A DNA stretch of 64,000 nt from Flavobacterium micromati (GTDB taxonomy: Bacteria; Bacteroidota; Bacteroidia; Flavobacteriales; Flavobacteriaceae), in the NCBI RefSeq assembly GCF_900129585.1, contig NZ_FQWF01000008.1, positions 1 to 64,000 of the forward strand, given 5' to 3'. Shown here piece after piece: positions 36,428-46,401 of the stretch; position 1 is the first letter of the stretch, and the number at the start of each line of letters is the position of its first letter. The notes beneath the pieces are model-generated. The model ran no database searches and was not told the DNA's origin. It worked only from the letters and a program-made list of their open reading frames with translations. The translations under genes were made by a program, and so were the position numbers.

Positions 36428-38206
36428 ATGAAGCACTTTTTTCTCTATATCACTTTATTATTTTCGCTTTTTGCGTTCGCACAAAATGAACAATTAGCGC
36501 AATATTATTATGAAAAAGGCGATTTTGAAAAAGCCCGAATTGGTTATGAAGAATTATTAAAGAGTATTCCACAAAACTCGCAGTATTTTTTAAAAACTAT
36601 TGACTGTTATCAGCAACTAAAGCAATTTGATATTGCCGAAAAAGCGATCCAACAGCGATTAGACAAATACAAACAAGGGAATCTTGTTGTGGAATTAGGC
36701 TATAATTATCAGTTACAAAAAAACGATCTAAAAGCTAAAAATTTATACGATCAAGCATTAGAACGGATTAAGAATAATCCAAACGAAGTTTATGCAATTG
36801 CGAATTCTTTCGAAAAAAAAGTTCTTTTAGAGTATGCATTAAAGTCTTACCAAAGTGCAGTTGAATTAGATCCCAATTTTAATTTCAATTACCAAATGGC
36901 GTTGCTTTACGGTCAAGTTGGTAATGTAGATATGATGATTACTGTTTTTTTAGATGAATCAGTTGAAAATCCGCAAAATTCAGTGATGATCCAGAATCAG
37001 CTGCTGCGGTTTATGGATGATGATAGCGGTGTTAGTTTCAACGAACAATTGCGCAAAGCGCTGGTTTTAAGAACGCAAAAGACTCAAGATATTTATTGGA
37101 ATCGCTTTTTGAGTTGGTTTTATGTACAGCAAAAAGAATTTGAAAAAGCTTTTATTCAAGAGAAAGCAATATATAAACGAAATCCCGAATCGTTTTCTGC
37201 GATTTTAAATTTGGGGCAATTGGCCATTGAAGAAGATAACCAAGAAGCTGCCAAAGAAATTTTAGGTTTTATATTGGAAAATAGTAAGGATTTACAATTG
37301 CTTATTCAAGCAAATGCCTATTTAGTGGAAATCAAAATTGAAAAAGCATCCGAAAAAGATTTTGCAGCAATAAACGAGGAACTTACCACGCTTTTGAAAG
37401 AATTTGAGATTAGTCCTTTTACGTTATCTTTGCAGCTAATTCAGGCACATTTTGTTGCTTTTAAATTAAAAAAGCCAGAGGAAGGAAAAGCAATAGTAAA
37501 AAAAGCGTTAGAGCTTCAGTTGAATGAATATGATTTGGCTACAGCCAAAATGGAACTTGCGGATATATTGCTTTATGAGGAGAAGTTCAATCAAGCTTTA
37601 TTGTATTATTCTCAAATTGAAGTGGATTTGAAAAATGATGTTTTAGCGCATGAGGCGACATTGAAAGCGGCAAAAACAAGTTATTTTAAAACTGATTTTG
37701 AATATGCGTTGAAACAATTCAAAGAGTTAAAATCAGCAAATACACAATTGATTGCTAATGACGCATTAGAATATTTTTTATTAATAAATGATAATACAGT
37801 TGCCGATTCGACGCAAACTGCATTAAAACAATTTGCTAAAGGCGATTATTTGCTGTATCAAAACAGAAACGAGGAGGCTGTGACGCAATTTCAACTCATT
37901 TTAAAAACGCATAAAGGAGAAGAAATTGAAGCAGTGACATTGTTGCGACTCGGCACTATTTATGAAAAGTTAACCGATTATAATTTGGCTTTAAGCCAAT
38001 ATCAAGCAATTATTGAACAACATAGTGACGGGATTTATATAGATGAAGCCTTATATTTTTCAGCAGAAATTTACAATAAACGGTTGCAAGAACCAGAAAA
38101 AGCAAAGCCTTTGTATGAAAAAATCATTTTCAATCATCAGGATAGCATCCATTTTGTCGAGGCTAGAAAAAAATTCAGACAATTAAGAGGCGATACAAAT
38201 TTATAA
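36428..38206 (+). CDS. secreted tetratricopeptide repeat protein
   Basis: The 592-residue protein starts with a signal peptide (MKHFFLYITLLFSLFAFAQ) and is built from about a dozen TPR units, for example YYYEKGDFEKARIGYEELL near the N-terminus and LRLGTIYEKLTDYNLALSQY near the C-terminus. TPR arrays are protein-binding scaffolds, here probably periplasmic. It lies between serS and a DUF4286 gene on the same strand. No other domain is visible. Confidence 0.88.
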   Translation: MKHFFLYITLLFSLFAFAQNEQLAQYYYEKGDFEKARIGYEELLKSIPQNSQYFLKTIDCYQQLKQFDIAEKAIQQRLDKYKQGNLVVELGYNYQLQKNDLKAKNLYDQALERIKNNPNEVYAIANSFEKKVLLEYALKSYQSAVELDPNFNFNYQMALLYGQVGNVDMMITVFLDESVENPQNSVMIQNQLLRFMDDDSGVSFNEQLRKALVLRTQKTQDIYWNRFLSWFYVQQKEFEKAFIQEKAIYKRNPESFSAILNLGQLAIEEDNQEAAKEILGFILENSKDLQLLIQANAYLVEIKIEKASEKDFAAINEELTTLLKEFEISPFTLSLQLIQAHFVAFKLKKPEEGKAIVKKALELQLNEYDLATAKMELADILLYEEKFNQALLYYSQIEVDLKNDVLAHEATLKAAKTSYFKTDFEYALKQFKELKSANTQLIANDALEYFLLINDNTVADSTQTALKQFAKGDYLLYQNRNEEAVTQFQLILKTHKGEEIEAVTLLRLGTIYEKLTDYNLALSQYQAIIEQHSDGIYIDEALYFSAEIYNKRLQEPEKAKPLYEKIIFNHQDSIHFVEARKKFRQLRGDTNL

Positions 38207-38219
38207 AAATAGTTTAAAT

Positions 38220-38267
38220 GGTTATTTGTTTAATCGGTTAGACAAGTAACAGCTTAAACAAATAACC
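38220..38267 (+). repeat. 13-bp inverted repeat after the TPR gene
   Basis: GGTTATTTGTTTA at 38220-38232 pairs perfectly with 38255-38267 across a 22-base loop. It sits between two rightward genes and lacks a strong T tract, so it may be a weak terminator or a processing hairpin. Confidence 0.6.
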
Positions 38268-38287
38268 GAATAATCAACTTTACAAAA

Positions 38288-38599
38288 ATGATTATATATA
38301 ACGTTACCACAAACATACACGAAAGTGTGCACGATCATTGGATGATTTGGATGCAACACAAGCACATTCCAGAAATTTTAGCAACAGGTAAATTTTCATC
38401 GGCGCGATTAGTGCGCGTTTTAATCGAGGAGGAAATGGGTGGAGTTACTTATTCAGTCCAGTACACAACAGATAGTAAAGAAACTTTAGAAAAATATTAC
38501 CAAGAGGATGCGCCAGGTTTTAGAGAAGAGGGATTAAAATTATTTGGAGATAAAATGCTCGCTTTTAGAACGGAATTAGAATTAATCGCTGATTATTAA
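38288..38599 (+). CDS. DUF4286 family protein
   Basis: The 103-residue cytoplasmic protein matches DUF4286 over its length: MIIYNVTTNIHESVHDHW at the start, FSSARLVRVLIEEEMGG in the middle. It has a ferredoxin-like alpha/beta pattern. The function is unknown. It follows the TPR gene by about 80 bases and precedes a 200-base gap containing a perfect palindrome. Confidence 0.88.
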   Translation: MIIYNVTTNIHESVHDHWMIWMQHKHIPEILATGKFSSARLVRVLIEEEMGGVTYSVQYTTDSKETLEKYYQEDAPGFREEGLKLFGDKMLAFRTELELIADY

Positions 38600-38760
38600 A
38601 CAGATGAAAGTCAATTTTCAAACAAATAATAAACACCTCAGAGAGCACTTTCTAATAAAAGAATATATCGAGAGACATTGTAAATAATTTAAATGTAGCA
38701 AAATTACAGTATATTAATTTTCGATTTTTTGTACAAATATTGTAAATTACGTTGAAGTGC

Positions 38761-38791
38761 TATTGGAGGTCGCAAATTGCGACCTCCAATA
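38761..38791. repeat. perfect 31-bp palindrome upstream of the ORF6N gene
   Basis: Fifteen-base arms (TATTGGAGGTCGCAA and complement) flank one central A. It ends 24 bases before the ORF6N start. A near copy of the left arm (15 of 16 bases) occurs inside the ORF6N gene at 39018-39033. Confidence 0.9.
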
Positions 38792-38815
38792 TAACAAACA
38801 TAAAAATCTTATCTT

Positions 38816-39346
38816 ATGAATAATAAACTTTCTGTAATTCCAGATGATATTGTCATCAGTAAGATTTATTTCATTAGAAATCAAAAAGTAATGCTTGATC
38901 GTGATTTAGCAGCGCTTTATGGTGTTGAAACTAAAAGGTTAAAGGAACAGGTTAAAAGAAATTTAGACAGATTTCCAGAGGACTTTATGTTTGAATTGAC
39001 AAATATGGAATTTGAAAATTGGAGGTCACAAATAGAGATGTCAAATGCCGTCAAGATGGGTTTGCGTTATGCACCAATGGCTTTTACAGAACATGGAGTA
39101 CTGATGTTATCGAGTGTTTTAAACAGTGGAAAAGCAATTCAAGCTAATATTCAGATAATGAGGATATTTACTAAAACAAGACAGTTGCTATCTGATAATT
39201 CTGATTTGCGTATAGAATTTGAAATCATGAAAAAGAAAATTGAAAATCAAGGTAAGAATATAGAACTCGTGTTTCAATATGTTGATGAATTAATGGAAAA
39301 GAAAGAAATTATTCCAGAACGAGAAAAGATAGGTTATAAAAAATAG
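38816..39346 (+). CDS. ORF6N domain DNA-binding protein
   Basis: The 176-residue protein begins with the ORF6N domain: KIYFIRNQKVMLDRDLAALY, then RLKEQVKRNLDRFPEDFMF, and the conserved RSQ...RYAPMAFTEHGVLML segment. A helical coiled-coil tail follows (residues 120-170). ORF6N/KilA-N type domains are DNA-binding modules common in phages and in solitary bacterial genes. The perfect palindrome directly upstream may be its binding site or mobile partner; this is inferred. It is not obviously part of a prophage here. Confidence 0.85.
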   Translation: MNNKLSVIPDDIVISKIYFIRNQKVMLDRDLAALYGVETKRLKEQVKRNLDRFPEDFMFELTNMEFENWRSQIEMSNAVKMGLRYAPMAFTEHGVLMLSSVLNSGKAIQANIQIMRIFTKTRQLLSDNSDLRIEFEIMKKKIENQGKNIELVFQYVDELMEKKEIIPEREKIGYKK

Positions 39347-39403
39347 TCCAACGACTTAGATAAAATAAAAAAACTTCTTGCCGTGTTGGCAAAATACAAT
39401 AAA

Positions 39404-40183
39404 ATGGAAAAAGTAACAGCTAAAAAACACCTCGGACAACACTTTTTAAAGGATGAAAGCATTGCAAAAGATATTGCCGACACTCTAAATTTAGAAGGAT
39501 ACGATGATGTCCTAGAAATTGGACCAGGAATGGGTGTCTTGACTAAGTATTTATTGGATAAACCGGTGAATACCTACGTTATTGAAATAGACACAGAATC
39601 GGTAACGTATTTAGATCAAAATTATCCAAAATTAAAGGATAAAATTATTTCTAAAGATTTCTTGAAGTACAACATCAACGAGATTTTTGAAGGAAAGCAA
39701 TTTGCAATAATTGGTAATTTTCCTTATAATATTTCAACCCAAATCGTTTTTCGAACATTAGAATACCGCCATCAAATTCCTGAATTTGCAGGGATGTTTC
39801 AAAAAGAAGTTGCACAACGTATTTGTGAAAAAAAAGGAACTAAAGCTTACGGGATTCTTTCGGTTCTAGTGCAAGCTTTTTATGATGCCGAATATTTATT
39901 TACGGTTGATGAAAATGTATTTATTCCACCTCCAAAAGTAAAATCGGGAGTTTTACGTTTGCGCAGAAAGCAAGATTATAGTTTGCCATGCGGTGAAAAA
40001 TTATTTTTTACAGTAGTTAAAACTGCTTTTCAGCAGCGACGAAAGACGCTAAGAAATAGTTTAAAAACCTTAAATTTGTCAGATGCTTTAAGAGAAGATG
40101 AAGTCTTCAATCTTAGACCAGAGCAATTAAATGTAGAACAGTTCATAGAACTTACTCAAAAAATAGAAGCCGATGGAATTTAA
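39404..40183 (+). CDS. rsmA: 16S rRNA dimethyladenosine transferase
   Basis: The protein (259 residues from the ATG at 39404) dimethylates two adjacent adenines in the 3' hairpin of 16S rRNA during ribosome assembly. Visible motifs are [11 protein letters not shown] at the N-terminus, the SAM loop [11 protein letters not shown], and the catalytic [14 protein letters not shown] seven codons upstream was rejected because the family normally starts just before the KKHLGQHF block. The 3' end overlaps the mgtE start by 11 bases, so both are in one operon. Confidence 0.97.
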   Translation: MEKVTAKKHLGQHFLKDESIAKDIADTLNLEGYDDVLEIGPGMGVLTKYLLDKPVNTYVIEIDTESVTYLDQNYPKLKDKIISKDFLKYNINEIFEGKQFAIIGNFPYNISTQIVFRTLEYRHQIPEFAGMFQKEVAQRICEKKGTKAYGILSVLVQAFYDAEYLFTVDENVFIPPPKVKSGVLRLRRKQDYSLPCGEKLFFTVVKTAFQQRRKTLRNSLKTLNLSDALREDEVFNLRPEQLNVEQFIELTQKIEADGI

Positions 40184-41525
40184 AATCAGCAAAGGATTAA
40201 TTCAGGAATTAGAGCTACTCATTCTCAATAAAAACGACCAGCAATTGGAACTTTTATTGAATGACTTGCATCATGCTGATATTGCTGAAATTCTTGATGA
40301 GCTTGATTTTAATGAAGCAACCTATATTTTCAAAGTTTTAGATAGTGAAAAGACGGCTGAAATTCTTCTTGAATTAGAGGACGATTTGCGTGAAAATATA
40401 TTAAGCAGGCTTTCGCCAAAAGAAATCGCTGAGGAGTTAGACGAACTAGAAACTAATGATGCGGCCGATATTATTGCGGAACTTTCGCAAGACTTGAAAG
40501 CCGAAGTAATATCAGAACTGCAGGACGTTGAACACGCAAAGGATATTGTTGATTTGCTGCGTTATGACGAAGACACAGCGGGTGGATTGATGCACAAGGA
40601 ATTGGTTAAAGTCAATGAAAATTGGAACGTTCTCACTTGCGTAAAAGAAATGCGACTTCAAGCTGAAAACATTTCTAGAGTTCATTCTATTTATGTGGTG
40701 GATGATGAAGACCGCTTGAAAGGCCGTTTATCACTGAAAGATTTATTGACTACCTCTTCTAGAACAGCGGTCAGTGATGTTTATATTCGAAAACTAAATT
40801 TTGTAGAAGTCGACACTGAAGATGTTGAGGTTGCTAGAATCATGCAACGATACGATCTAGAGGCCATTCCAGTAGTAGACGAATTAGGTAGATTAGTAGG
40901 TCGAATCACCATTGATGACATTGTTGATGTAATCAAGGACGAAGCCGATGAGGATTACCAGTTAGCGGCAGGTATCTCGCAGGACGTTGAAGCTGATGAC
41001 AGTATATTTGAACATACAAAAGCAAGATTACCTTGGTTGGTTTTGGCACTGTTGGGCGGTTTTATTTCAGTAAAAGTGCTTGGGTTATTTGAAGGTGCAA
41101 TGCTGCAGCATGGCAATCTGTTCTTTTTTACGCCGCTTATTGCTGCCATGGCTGGAAATGTTGGCGTGCAATCCTCAGCAATTATTGTACAAGGTTTGGC
41201 AAACAATACATTGAGCGGATCATTGTTTAGCAGATTAGTTAAAGAAGTTTCATTAAGTTTATTAAACGGAGTTATTCTAGCCACGATCTTATTTCTTGGT
41301 AGCCATTTCCTATTAGATGTTGAGGTTATTATTGGCGTAATTGTTACCACAGCATTGATCTCAGTAATTATTATTGCGTCATTGATTGGAACTTTTATTC
41401 CATTGTTGTTGGATAAATTTGGTATTGATCCAGCGCTGGCCACCGGTCCATTTATTACAACTAGTAATGATATATGTGGAATTCTAATTTATTTTTCTAT
41501 TGCTAAGATAATTTTAGGGTTTTAA
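40173..41525 (+). CDS. mgtE: MgtE-type magnesium transporter
   Basis: The 450-residue protein has the full MgtE layout: an N-terminal helical domain (about 1-130) rich in acidic residues, a CBS pair (about 135-255) with [20 protein letters not shown], a connecting helix and five transmembrane helices from about 285. The pore signature region includes [15 protein letters not shown]. It imports magnesium and is gated by magnesium binding between the N and CBS domains. The start overlaps the rsmA 3' end, a pairing seen in related genomes. Confidence 0.96.
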   Translation: MEFKISKGLIQELELLILNKNDQQLELLLNDLHHADIAEILDELDFNEATYIFKVLDSEKTAEILLELEDDLRENILSRLSPKEIAEELDELETNDAADIIAELSQDLKAEVISELQDVEHAKDIVDLLRYDEDTAGGLMHKELVKVNENWNVLTCVKEMRLQAENISRVHSIYVVDDEDRLKGRLSLKDLLTTSSRTAVSDVYIRKLNFVEVDTEDVEVARIMQRYDLEAIPVVDELGRLVGRITIDDIVDVIKDEADEDYQLAAGISQDVEADDSIFEHTKARLPWLVLALLGGFISVKVLGLFEGAMLQHGNLFFFTPLIAAMAGNVGVQSSAIIVQGLANNTLSGSLFSRLVKEVSLSLLNGVILATILFLGSHFLLDVEVIIGVIVTTALISVIIIASLIGTFIPLLLDKFGIDPALATGPFITTSNDICGILIYFSIAKIILGF

Positions 41526-41676
41526 GTTAAAACCAAAAACTAAATTTTATAATGTAAAACACACTGTATCAGTTACGATCTTATAGGTTTATTATTCAAA
41601 ATGCTTAATAGATAATAGTTACCTGCAAGTAACCCAAACTTTGTTAAAAAGAACGTGCATGCTAAGTAAAAATTTT

Positions 41677-41684
41677 TATCTTTG
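41677..41684 (+). promoter_or_regulatory. candidate -7 element of the lipoprotein gene
   Basis: TATCTTTG, an exact TAnnTTTG match, ends 33 bases before the start codon. No TTG is found at ideal -33 spacing. Confidence 0.5.
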
Positions 41685-41717
41685 CGACCAATTTTTAACA
41701 ATAATTAACTAAAACAA

Positions 41718-42125
41718 ATGAAATTTTTTTTAAAATCAGTAGTAGCTGTAGCTTTAATTCTATCATTAAATTCGTGTTCTAAAGATGACGATGAAAGTAC
41801 AGATTCTAAAACAAACGCAAAAATTACGGTAACTGACGCAAACGGACCAGTTTCAGGAATGGTGGTTTACGTATATGATCAAAGTACATGGGGAGTTATT
41901 GGAGACGAACCTAATTTTGCGAATGGTCAAGTATCAACTGATAAGCAGGGTATTGCTACCTTTTCAAATTTAGAATATACAAATATCTTTAATGAGATTA
42001 ATAATAATCAAAATAACATGAGGTTTTCTGCCCACTATTCGTTAAAAGGGGTGAAAAAAACGAAAGTTATAACTATTACATTTAATAAGGGCGAAAGTAA
42101 AACTGGAGCATTACTTTTAAATTAA
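41718..42125 (+). CDS. surface-type lipoprotein of unknown function
   Basis: The 135-residue protein has a signal peptide with lipobox LNSC (Cys near residue 20). The mature start CSKDDDES is of the acidic type that routes lipoproteins to the cell surface in Bacteroidota. The remainder looks like one small beta-sandwich (AKITVTDANGPVSGMVVYVY), similar to carboxypeptidase-regulatory or Ig-like folds. It is monocistronic with its own terminator. The function is unknown. Confidence 0.8.
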   Translation: MKFFLKSVVAVALILSLNSCSKDDDESTDSKTNAKITVTDANGPVSGMVVYVYDQSTWGVIGDEPNFANGQVSTDKQGIATFSNLEYTNIFNEINNNQNNMRFSAHYSLKGVKKTKVITITFNKGESKTGALLLN

Positions 42126-42127
42126 TT

Positions 42128-42160
42128 AAAAAAGGACAAGAACAATCTTGTCCTTTTTTT
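42128..42160 (+). terminator. terminator after the lipoprotein gene
   Basis: A perfect 13-base stem (42128-42140 with 42147-42159) with a 6-base loop and a T-rich 3' arm directly follows the stop codon. The gap from here to 42652 is AT-rich with no supportable gene. Confidence 0.9.
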
Positions 42161-42652
42161 GTCCATAAGTAACACACGCTAAGTGCCATTTCTAAATTTC
42201 TTCTAGCCAGAAAATTTCTTTTAGTGAAAACATTTTGCTTGCCGAAAGTTCTCAATCCGCATTCATTAGTCACAGAATGTAAAGCATAGACGATAATTAA
42301 TGACCTCAAAGTAATTTGCGAACTGCCTTTTAAAATGGTCCCACAAACGGAGTTACTCTATAAACTCAATAAAATGTAGTTTATTAAACTATTTTAAACC
42401 TTAATTTTTCTTGATTCCTTAGTGTTTTACGTAATCTTTTTAATTTTTTAAAAACCTCGATCTATTTAAGTATTGAAGTCCTATGTATTAGTTGCTGATT
42501 TTAACTATTTTTGGAAACTAAACAACTGATACTCCATAATTCAATTTATTAATTCTTGAGAAACAGTCTGGAAAAAAACGAAACAGCTAACACATCCTTC
42601 TCGGCTTATTTCTTTGAAGAGGGTTCAGGATAAGAAATTTTACAACCAGCGC

Positions 42653-43429
42653 ATGAAAGTACACATTATTGGCGGCGGCAACCTAGGTGTTTCAATCGCA
42701 TTAGGATTATCTAAATTTTCAATGGATAATCAAATTACAATAACACGCAGAAATACTTCAAGTATCCTTTATCTTGAAAAATTAGGTGCTACAGTTTCCA
42801 CAAATAATACGCATCTTATCCAAGAGGCTGATATTATTATTCTAACGATAAAACCCTATCAAGTAGATACAGTGCTGAGCGAAATCCTACCAGCAATTTC
42901 TAATAAAATTATCGCTTCAGCAGTGAGTGGATTATCAATTGATATTTTACAAAACAAAATTGGAGGTTCGAATATTGCAGTTCGAATTATGCCTAATATT
43001 GCAGCACAATTTGGCGCGTCGGCGACTTGTATTGCATTTCAAGAACAAAATAAAGACAAAGCACAAAGTGTAGTTTCTCTATTTCAAAGTTTAGGAACTG
43101 CTCCTATAATTGATGAAAAATTGATGGACGCAGCAACTGTGTTAGCGGCCAGCGGTACTGCTTTTGCATTGCGGTATATTCGAGCATCGATGCAAGCGGG
43201 AATCGAGATTGGATTTGATTGGCAAACAGCACTAGCTATTTCAGCACAAACTGTAAAAGGCGCAGCTGAAATGCTGTTAGAAGAAAAAGTCCACCCAGAA
43301 CAACTTATTGATCGCGTTACCACACCTCAAGGCTGCACTATTGCTGGATTAAACGAAATGGAAATGCACGGATTCAGTTCGTCGTTAATTAGAGGAATTA
43401 AAACTTCTTTGAAACAAATTAAAGGATAG
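42653..43429 (+). CDS. proC: pyrroline-5-carboxylate reductase
   Basis: The protein (258 residues from the ATG at 42653) performs the last step of proline synthesis, reducing pyrroline-5-carboxylate with NAD(P)H. MKVHIIGGGNLGVSIA is the N-terminal dinucleotide loop. The C-terminal signature VTTPQGCTIAGLNEMEMHGF binds substrate. A TTG 13 codons upstream was rejected because the added segment is not part of the family. It is slightly short but complete. The gene appears to have its own transcript. Confidence 0.93.
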   Translation: MKVHIIGGGNLGVSIALGLSKFSMDNQITITRRNTSSILYLEKLGATVSTNNTHLIQEADIIILTIKPYQVDTVLSEILPAISNKIIASAVSGLSIDILQNKIGGSNIAVRIMPNIAAQFGASATCIAFQEQNKDKAQSVVSLFQSLGTAPIIDEKLMDAATVLAASGTAFALRYIRASMQAGIEIGFDWQTALAISAQTVKGAAEMLLEEKVHPEQLIDRVTTPQGCTIAGLNEMEMHGFSSSLIRGIKTSLKQIKG

Positions 43430-43484
43430 GTTTTTAAGTAGTGCTATTAATTTTTAAAAATTAATTGAAATCAAATTTAGCGTA

Positions 43485-43868
43485 ATGAAGAAATTAATTT
43501 TAATATTGTTGGTTGTGATGTCAAGTAACTACTGTGCTAATGCACAACAAAAAAATCAAAAAGAAGTGCTGAGACATGTTGTTTTATTTGGATGGAAAGA
43601 AGGAACTGATCCTGCAGTAATTGATAAGATAGTGACAGCTTTTGGAGAACTAAAGAATAAAATTAAAGTCATTAAAGAATATGAATATGGTATTAATAGC
43701 AGTCCCGAAAACCTCAATAATGGATTGTCGCACTGTTTCACAATTACTTTTAAAAATGAAGCTGATAGAGATGCTTATCTTATCCATCCAGATCATAAAG
43801 CCTTTGTAGCGTTGCTGAATCCCGCGCCGGCAAAAATTACGGTAGTTGATTATTGGGCATTTAGGTAG
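43485..43868 (+). CDS. exported Dabb (stress-responsive alpha/beta barrel) protein
   Basis: The 127-residue protein has a signal peptide (MKKLILILLVVMSSNYCANAQ) followed by a single Dabb domain: LRHVVLFGWKEGTDPAVID, ending in VVDYW. The conserved His of the domain start is present. Dabb domains form dimeric ferredoxin-like barrels; the exported version has no known substrate. It follows proC by 55 bases and may be co-transcribed with it. Confidence 0.88.
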   Translation: MKKLILILLVVMSSNYCANAQQKNQKEVLRHVVLFGWKEGTDPAVIDKIVTAFGELKNKIKVIKEYEYGINSSPENLNNGLSHCFTITFKNEADRDAYLIHPDHKAFVALLNPAPAKITVVDYWAFR

Positions 43869-44018
43869 ACTTTTTTTTTTGATCTAACAAAAAAAGTATT
43901 TATATTCTATTTTATTCGAGTAAAATACTGATTAAAATATTAAGAGACAATCTACTTAAGGAATCATCGGATAGAACTTGAAAAAACATTTTTTAAATGT
44001 TTATTACGTCATCTTTTG

Positions 44019-44061
44019 TAAAAAAATAGCCTCGTTCAAATTATTTTGAACGTGGCTATTT
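44019..44061 (-). terminator. terminator of nhaA
   Basis: A 17-base stem with one T-T mismatch (44024-44040 with 44045-44061) and a 4-base loop is followed by T on the minus strand. It lies just beyond the nhaA stop and may also stop plus-strand transcription from the Dabb gene. Confidence 0.8.
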
Positions 44062-44084
44062 CTTGTATATTAAAAATAAGACTA

Positions 44085-45245
44085 CTATTTTTCCTTTTTT
44101 ACTTTAGCTGGTTTTAAGGTAAATTTTAAAAATAAAAACCCAACGGTTCCTGCAATAAAGGATGCAATAAGAATGGCTATTTTAGAATAATTAATTACTT
44201 CTGCTCCGTCATTTTTGAAAGCCAATAACGTTATAAAAATAGACATTGTAAAACCTATTCCGCCAAGCATTCCTGCGCCTAAAATATTTTTCCATTTCAA
44301 ATCTCTTGGTAATGTACATACACCTACAGTAACAGCAAGGAATGAAAATAGCCAGATCCCAAGCGGTTTTCCAACAACTAATCCTAATATAATTCCAATG
44401 GTATTTGGATGATTTAAGCCTTCATTCCAATCGGAACTTATCGCAATACCAGTATTAGCTATTGCAAATAACGGAAGAATGAAAAAAGCTACTGGTTTAT
44501 GTAAGAAATGCTGTAATTTATAAGAAGAAGTTTTTTTGCTGCCATTACCAAACGGAATTACAAAAGCTAATAAAACTCCAGTAATTGTCGCGTGAACACC
44601 TGAATTTAACATAAAATACCACATTCCAGCACCACCAATTAAGTACGGAATTAAGTTGTGAACTTTTCTCCGGTTTAAAATAAACAATCCACCCATGATG
44701 GCAAATGCGATAAACAAATTCATAAAAGCAATTCCATCAGAGTAGAATATTGCAATTACTAGTATAGCACCAATATCGTCAATTACAGCAAGAGCAGTTA
44801 AAAATACTTTTAGAGATGTAGGTACACGATTCCCTAAAAGTGATAAAATACCTATTGCAAAAGCAATATCGGTTGCCATAGGAATTCCAGCACCGTTTTG
44901 AGTAGTTGTTCCATAATTTAAAAGTAAAAAGATTCCAGCAGGAATTAATATGCCTCCAAGTGCCCCAAAAATGGGTAATGAAGCATTTTTAATGCTTGAT
45001 AGTTCGCCTTGATAGATTTCACGTTCTAATTCTAAACCTATCAAAAGGAAGAAGATGGCCATTAGACCGTCGTTAATCCATTCAGTTATTGAATGACTTC
45101 CTAACTTGGTTTCCCAAAACCCAATGTAATCAGTAGAAATGGCTGAGTTTGCTAATAAAAGAGAAACTATTGTAGCAAAAAGTAATAGAAGACCGCCAGA
45201 TTTTTCGCTTTCAAAAAAAGCATTAAAAGTTTTTGTTAATCTCAT
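44085..45245 (-). CDS. nhaA: Na+/H+ antiporter NhaA
   Basis: The 386-residue inner-membrane protein exchanges sodium for protons. It has about twelve helices and the key TDIAFAIGILSLLG segment plus ALAVIDDIGAILVIAIFYS, which contains the paired Asp residues of the ion site. GLMAIFFLLIGLELERE near residue 65 is the family N-terminal signature. The length is normal. It is monocistronic with a strong terminator. Confidence 0.96.
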   Translation of the reverse strand: MRLTKTFNAFFESEKSGGLLLLFATIVSLLLANSAISTDYIGFWETKLGSHSITEWINDGLMAIFFLLIGLELEREIYQGELSSIKNASLPIFGALGGILIPAGIFLLLNYGTTTQNGAGIPMATDIAFAIGILSLLGNRVPTSLKVFLTALAVIDDIGAILVIAIFYSDGIAFMNLFIAFAIMGGLFILNRRKVHNLIPYLIGGAGMWYFMLNSGVHATITGVLLAFVIPFGNGSKKTSSYKLQHFLHKPVAFFILPLFAIANTGIAISSDWNEGLNHPNTIGIILGLVVGKPLGIWLFSFLAVTVGVCTLPRDLKWKNILGAGMLGGIGFTMSIFITLLAFKNDGAEVINYSKIAILIASFIAGTVGFLFLKFTLKPAKVKKEK

Positions 45246-45388
45246 TTTTGTGTTTTATTTATTACGGCGTAAATAGCTGCAACAAAATTTTAGAATTGCT
45301 AATTTAAGAATTTCGAGTTTAATTTTGCCTTTTAAAATCATAAACCGTATTTTTTTTGTTATTTTGGTAGTGCTAAAATTTCAAATTT

Positions 45389-46339
45389 ATGGATATAAAA
45401 ATCCTCCACATCGATAGTAATCATTCTTTGCTTTGGGATCAACTAAACAAGGCTGGATTTATAAATCACAGCGATTTTAAATCTTCGAAAGAAGAAGTCG
45501 AAGCTATAATCGAAGGTTATCAGGGAATTGTGATACGCAGTCGTTTTAAAATCGATAAGAGTTTTTTAGATAAAGCTACTAATTTGCAGTTTATAGCTAG
45601 AGTAGGAGCGGGATTAGAAAGTATCGATTGCGAATATGCAATTTCAAAAAACATCTCGCTTATTGCAGCTCCAGAAGGCAATCGGAATGCCGTGGCCGAG
45701 CATAGTTTAGGAATGATTTTGTCTCTTTTTAATAATTTGAATCAAGCTGACGCTGAAATAAAATCAGGTAATTGGAATCGGGAAATTAACCGGGGTCATG
45801 AATTGGATGGCAAAACAATAGGTATCATCGGTTATGGAAATATGGGAAAGGCTTTCGCCAAAAAGTTACAGGGTTTTGATGTAGAAGTATTGTGTTATGA
45901 TATTTTAAATAACGTGGCCGACGCAAATGCGGAACAAGTCTCACTCGAAGAATTACAACAAAAAACAGACGTACTTAGTTTGCATATTCCGTGGACTCCA
46001 GAAACAGATAAAATGATCAATTCTAAGTTTATTGAGGATTTTAAAAAATCTTTTTGGATCATTAATACGTCGAGAGGGAAAAATATCGTTACCGCTGATT
46101 TAGTTGCTGCAATGCAATCTGGCAAAATTCTTGGTGCTGGGTTGGATGTTTTGGAATATGAAAAACTATCTTTTGAAACGCTTTTTAACGATAAAAACAC
46201 TCCCGAAGCTTTTCAGTATTTGATGCAATCTCAAAATGTGATTTTAACGCCTCATATTGCTGGCTGGACCTTTGAAAGTCATGAGCGATTGGCACAGGTT
46301 ATAGTGGATAAGATAAAATTAAAATACAACTACTTGTAA
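45389..46339 (+). CDS. D-2-hydroxyacid dehydrogenase (SerA-like)
   Basis: The 316-residue protein has the NAD-binding GIIGYGNMGKAFAKKL loop and the catalytic Arg (NTSRGKN), Glu (LDVLEYEK) and His (LTPHIAGWT) in the expected order. Such enzymes reduce or oxidise 2-hydroxy acids; 3-phosphoglycerate (serine synthesis) is the best-known substrate. It lacks the C-terminal ACT domain of regulated SerA, so the substrate is uncertain. No serine synthesis gene is adjacent. Confidence 0.9.
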   Translation: MDIKILHIDSNHSLLWDQLNKAGFINHSDFKSSKEEVEAIIEGYQGIVIRSRFKIDKSFLDKATNLQFIARVGAGLESIDCEYAISKNISLIAAPEGNRNAVAEHSLGMILSLFNNLNQADAEIKSGNWNREINRGHELDGKTIGIIGYGNMGKAFAKKLQGFDVEVLCYDILNNVADANAEQVSLEELQQKTDVLSLHIPWTPETDKMINSKFIEDFKKSFWIINTSRGKNIVTADLVAAMQSGKILGAGLDVLEYEKLSFETLFNDKNTPEAFQYLMQSQNVILTPHIAGWTFESHERLAQVIVDKIKLKYNYL

Positions 46340-46356
46340 ATAGGGCAAATTATTAC

Positions 46357-46396
46357 TTAACTAAATAACTAAATAAATAACTAAATAAATAACTAA
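46357..46396 (+). repeat. short tandem TAACTAAA repeat
   Basis: Four TAACTAAA words, two of them followed by an extra TAAA, run up to the start of the TM2-domain gene. Such a slippage-prone run immediately before the ribosome-binding region could vary expression between cells. Confidence 0.7.
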
Positions 46397-46401
46397 AAAA
46401 A

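Noticed and set aside
42082..42309. Minus-strand 75-codon frame after the lipoprotein gene
   Set aside because: It runs through the terminator and overlaps the lipoprotein 3' end; no motif.
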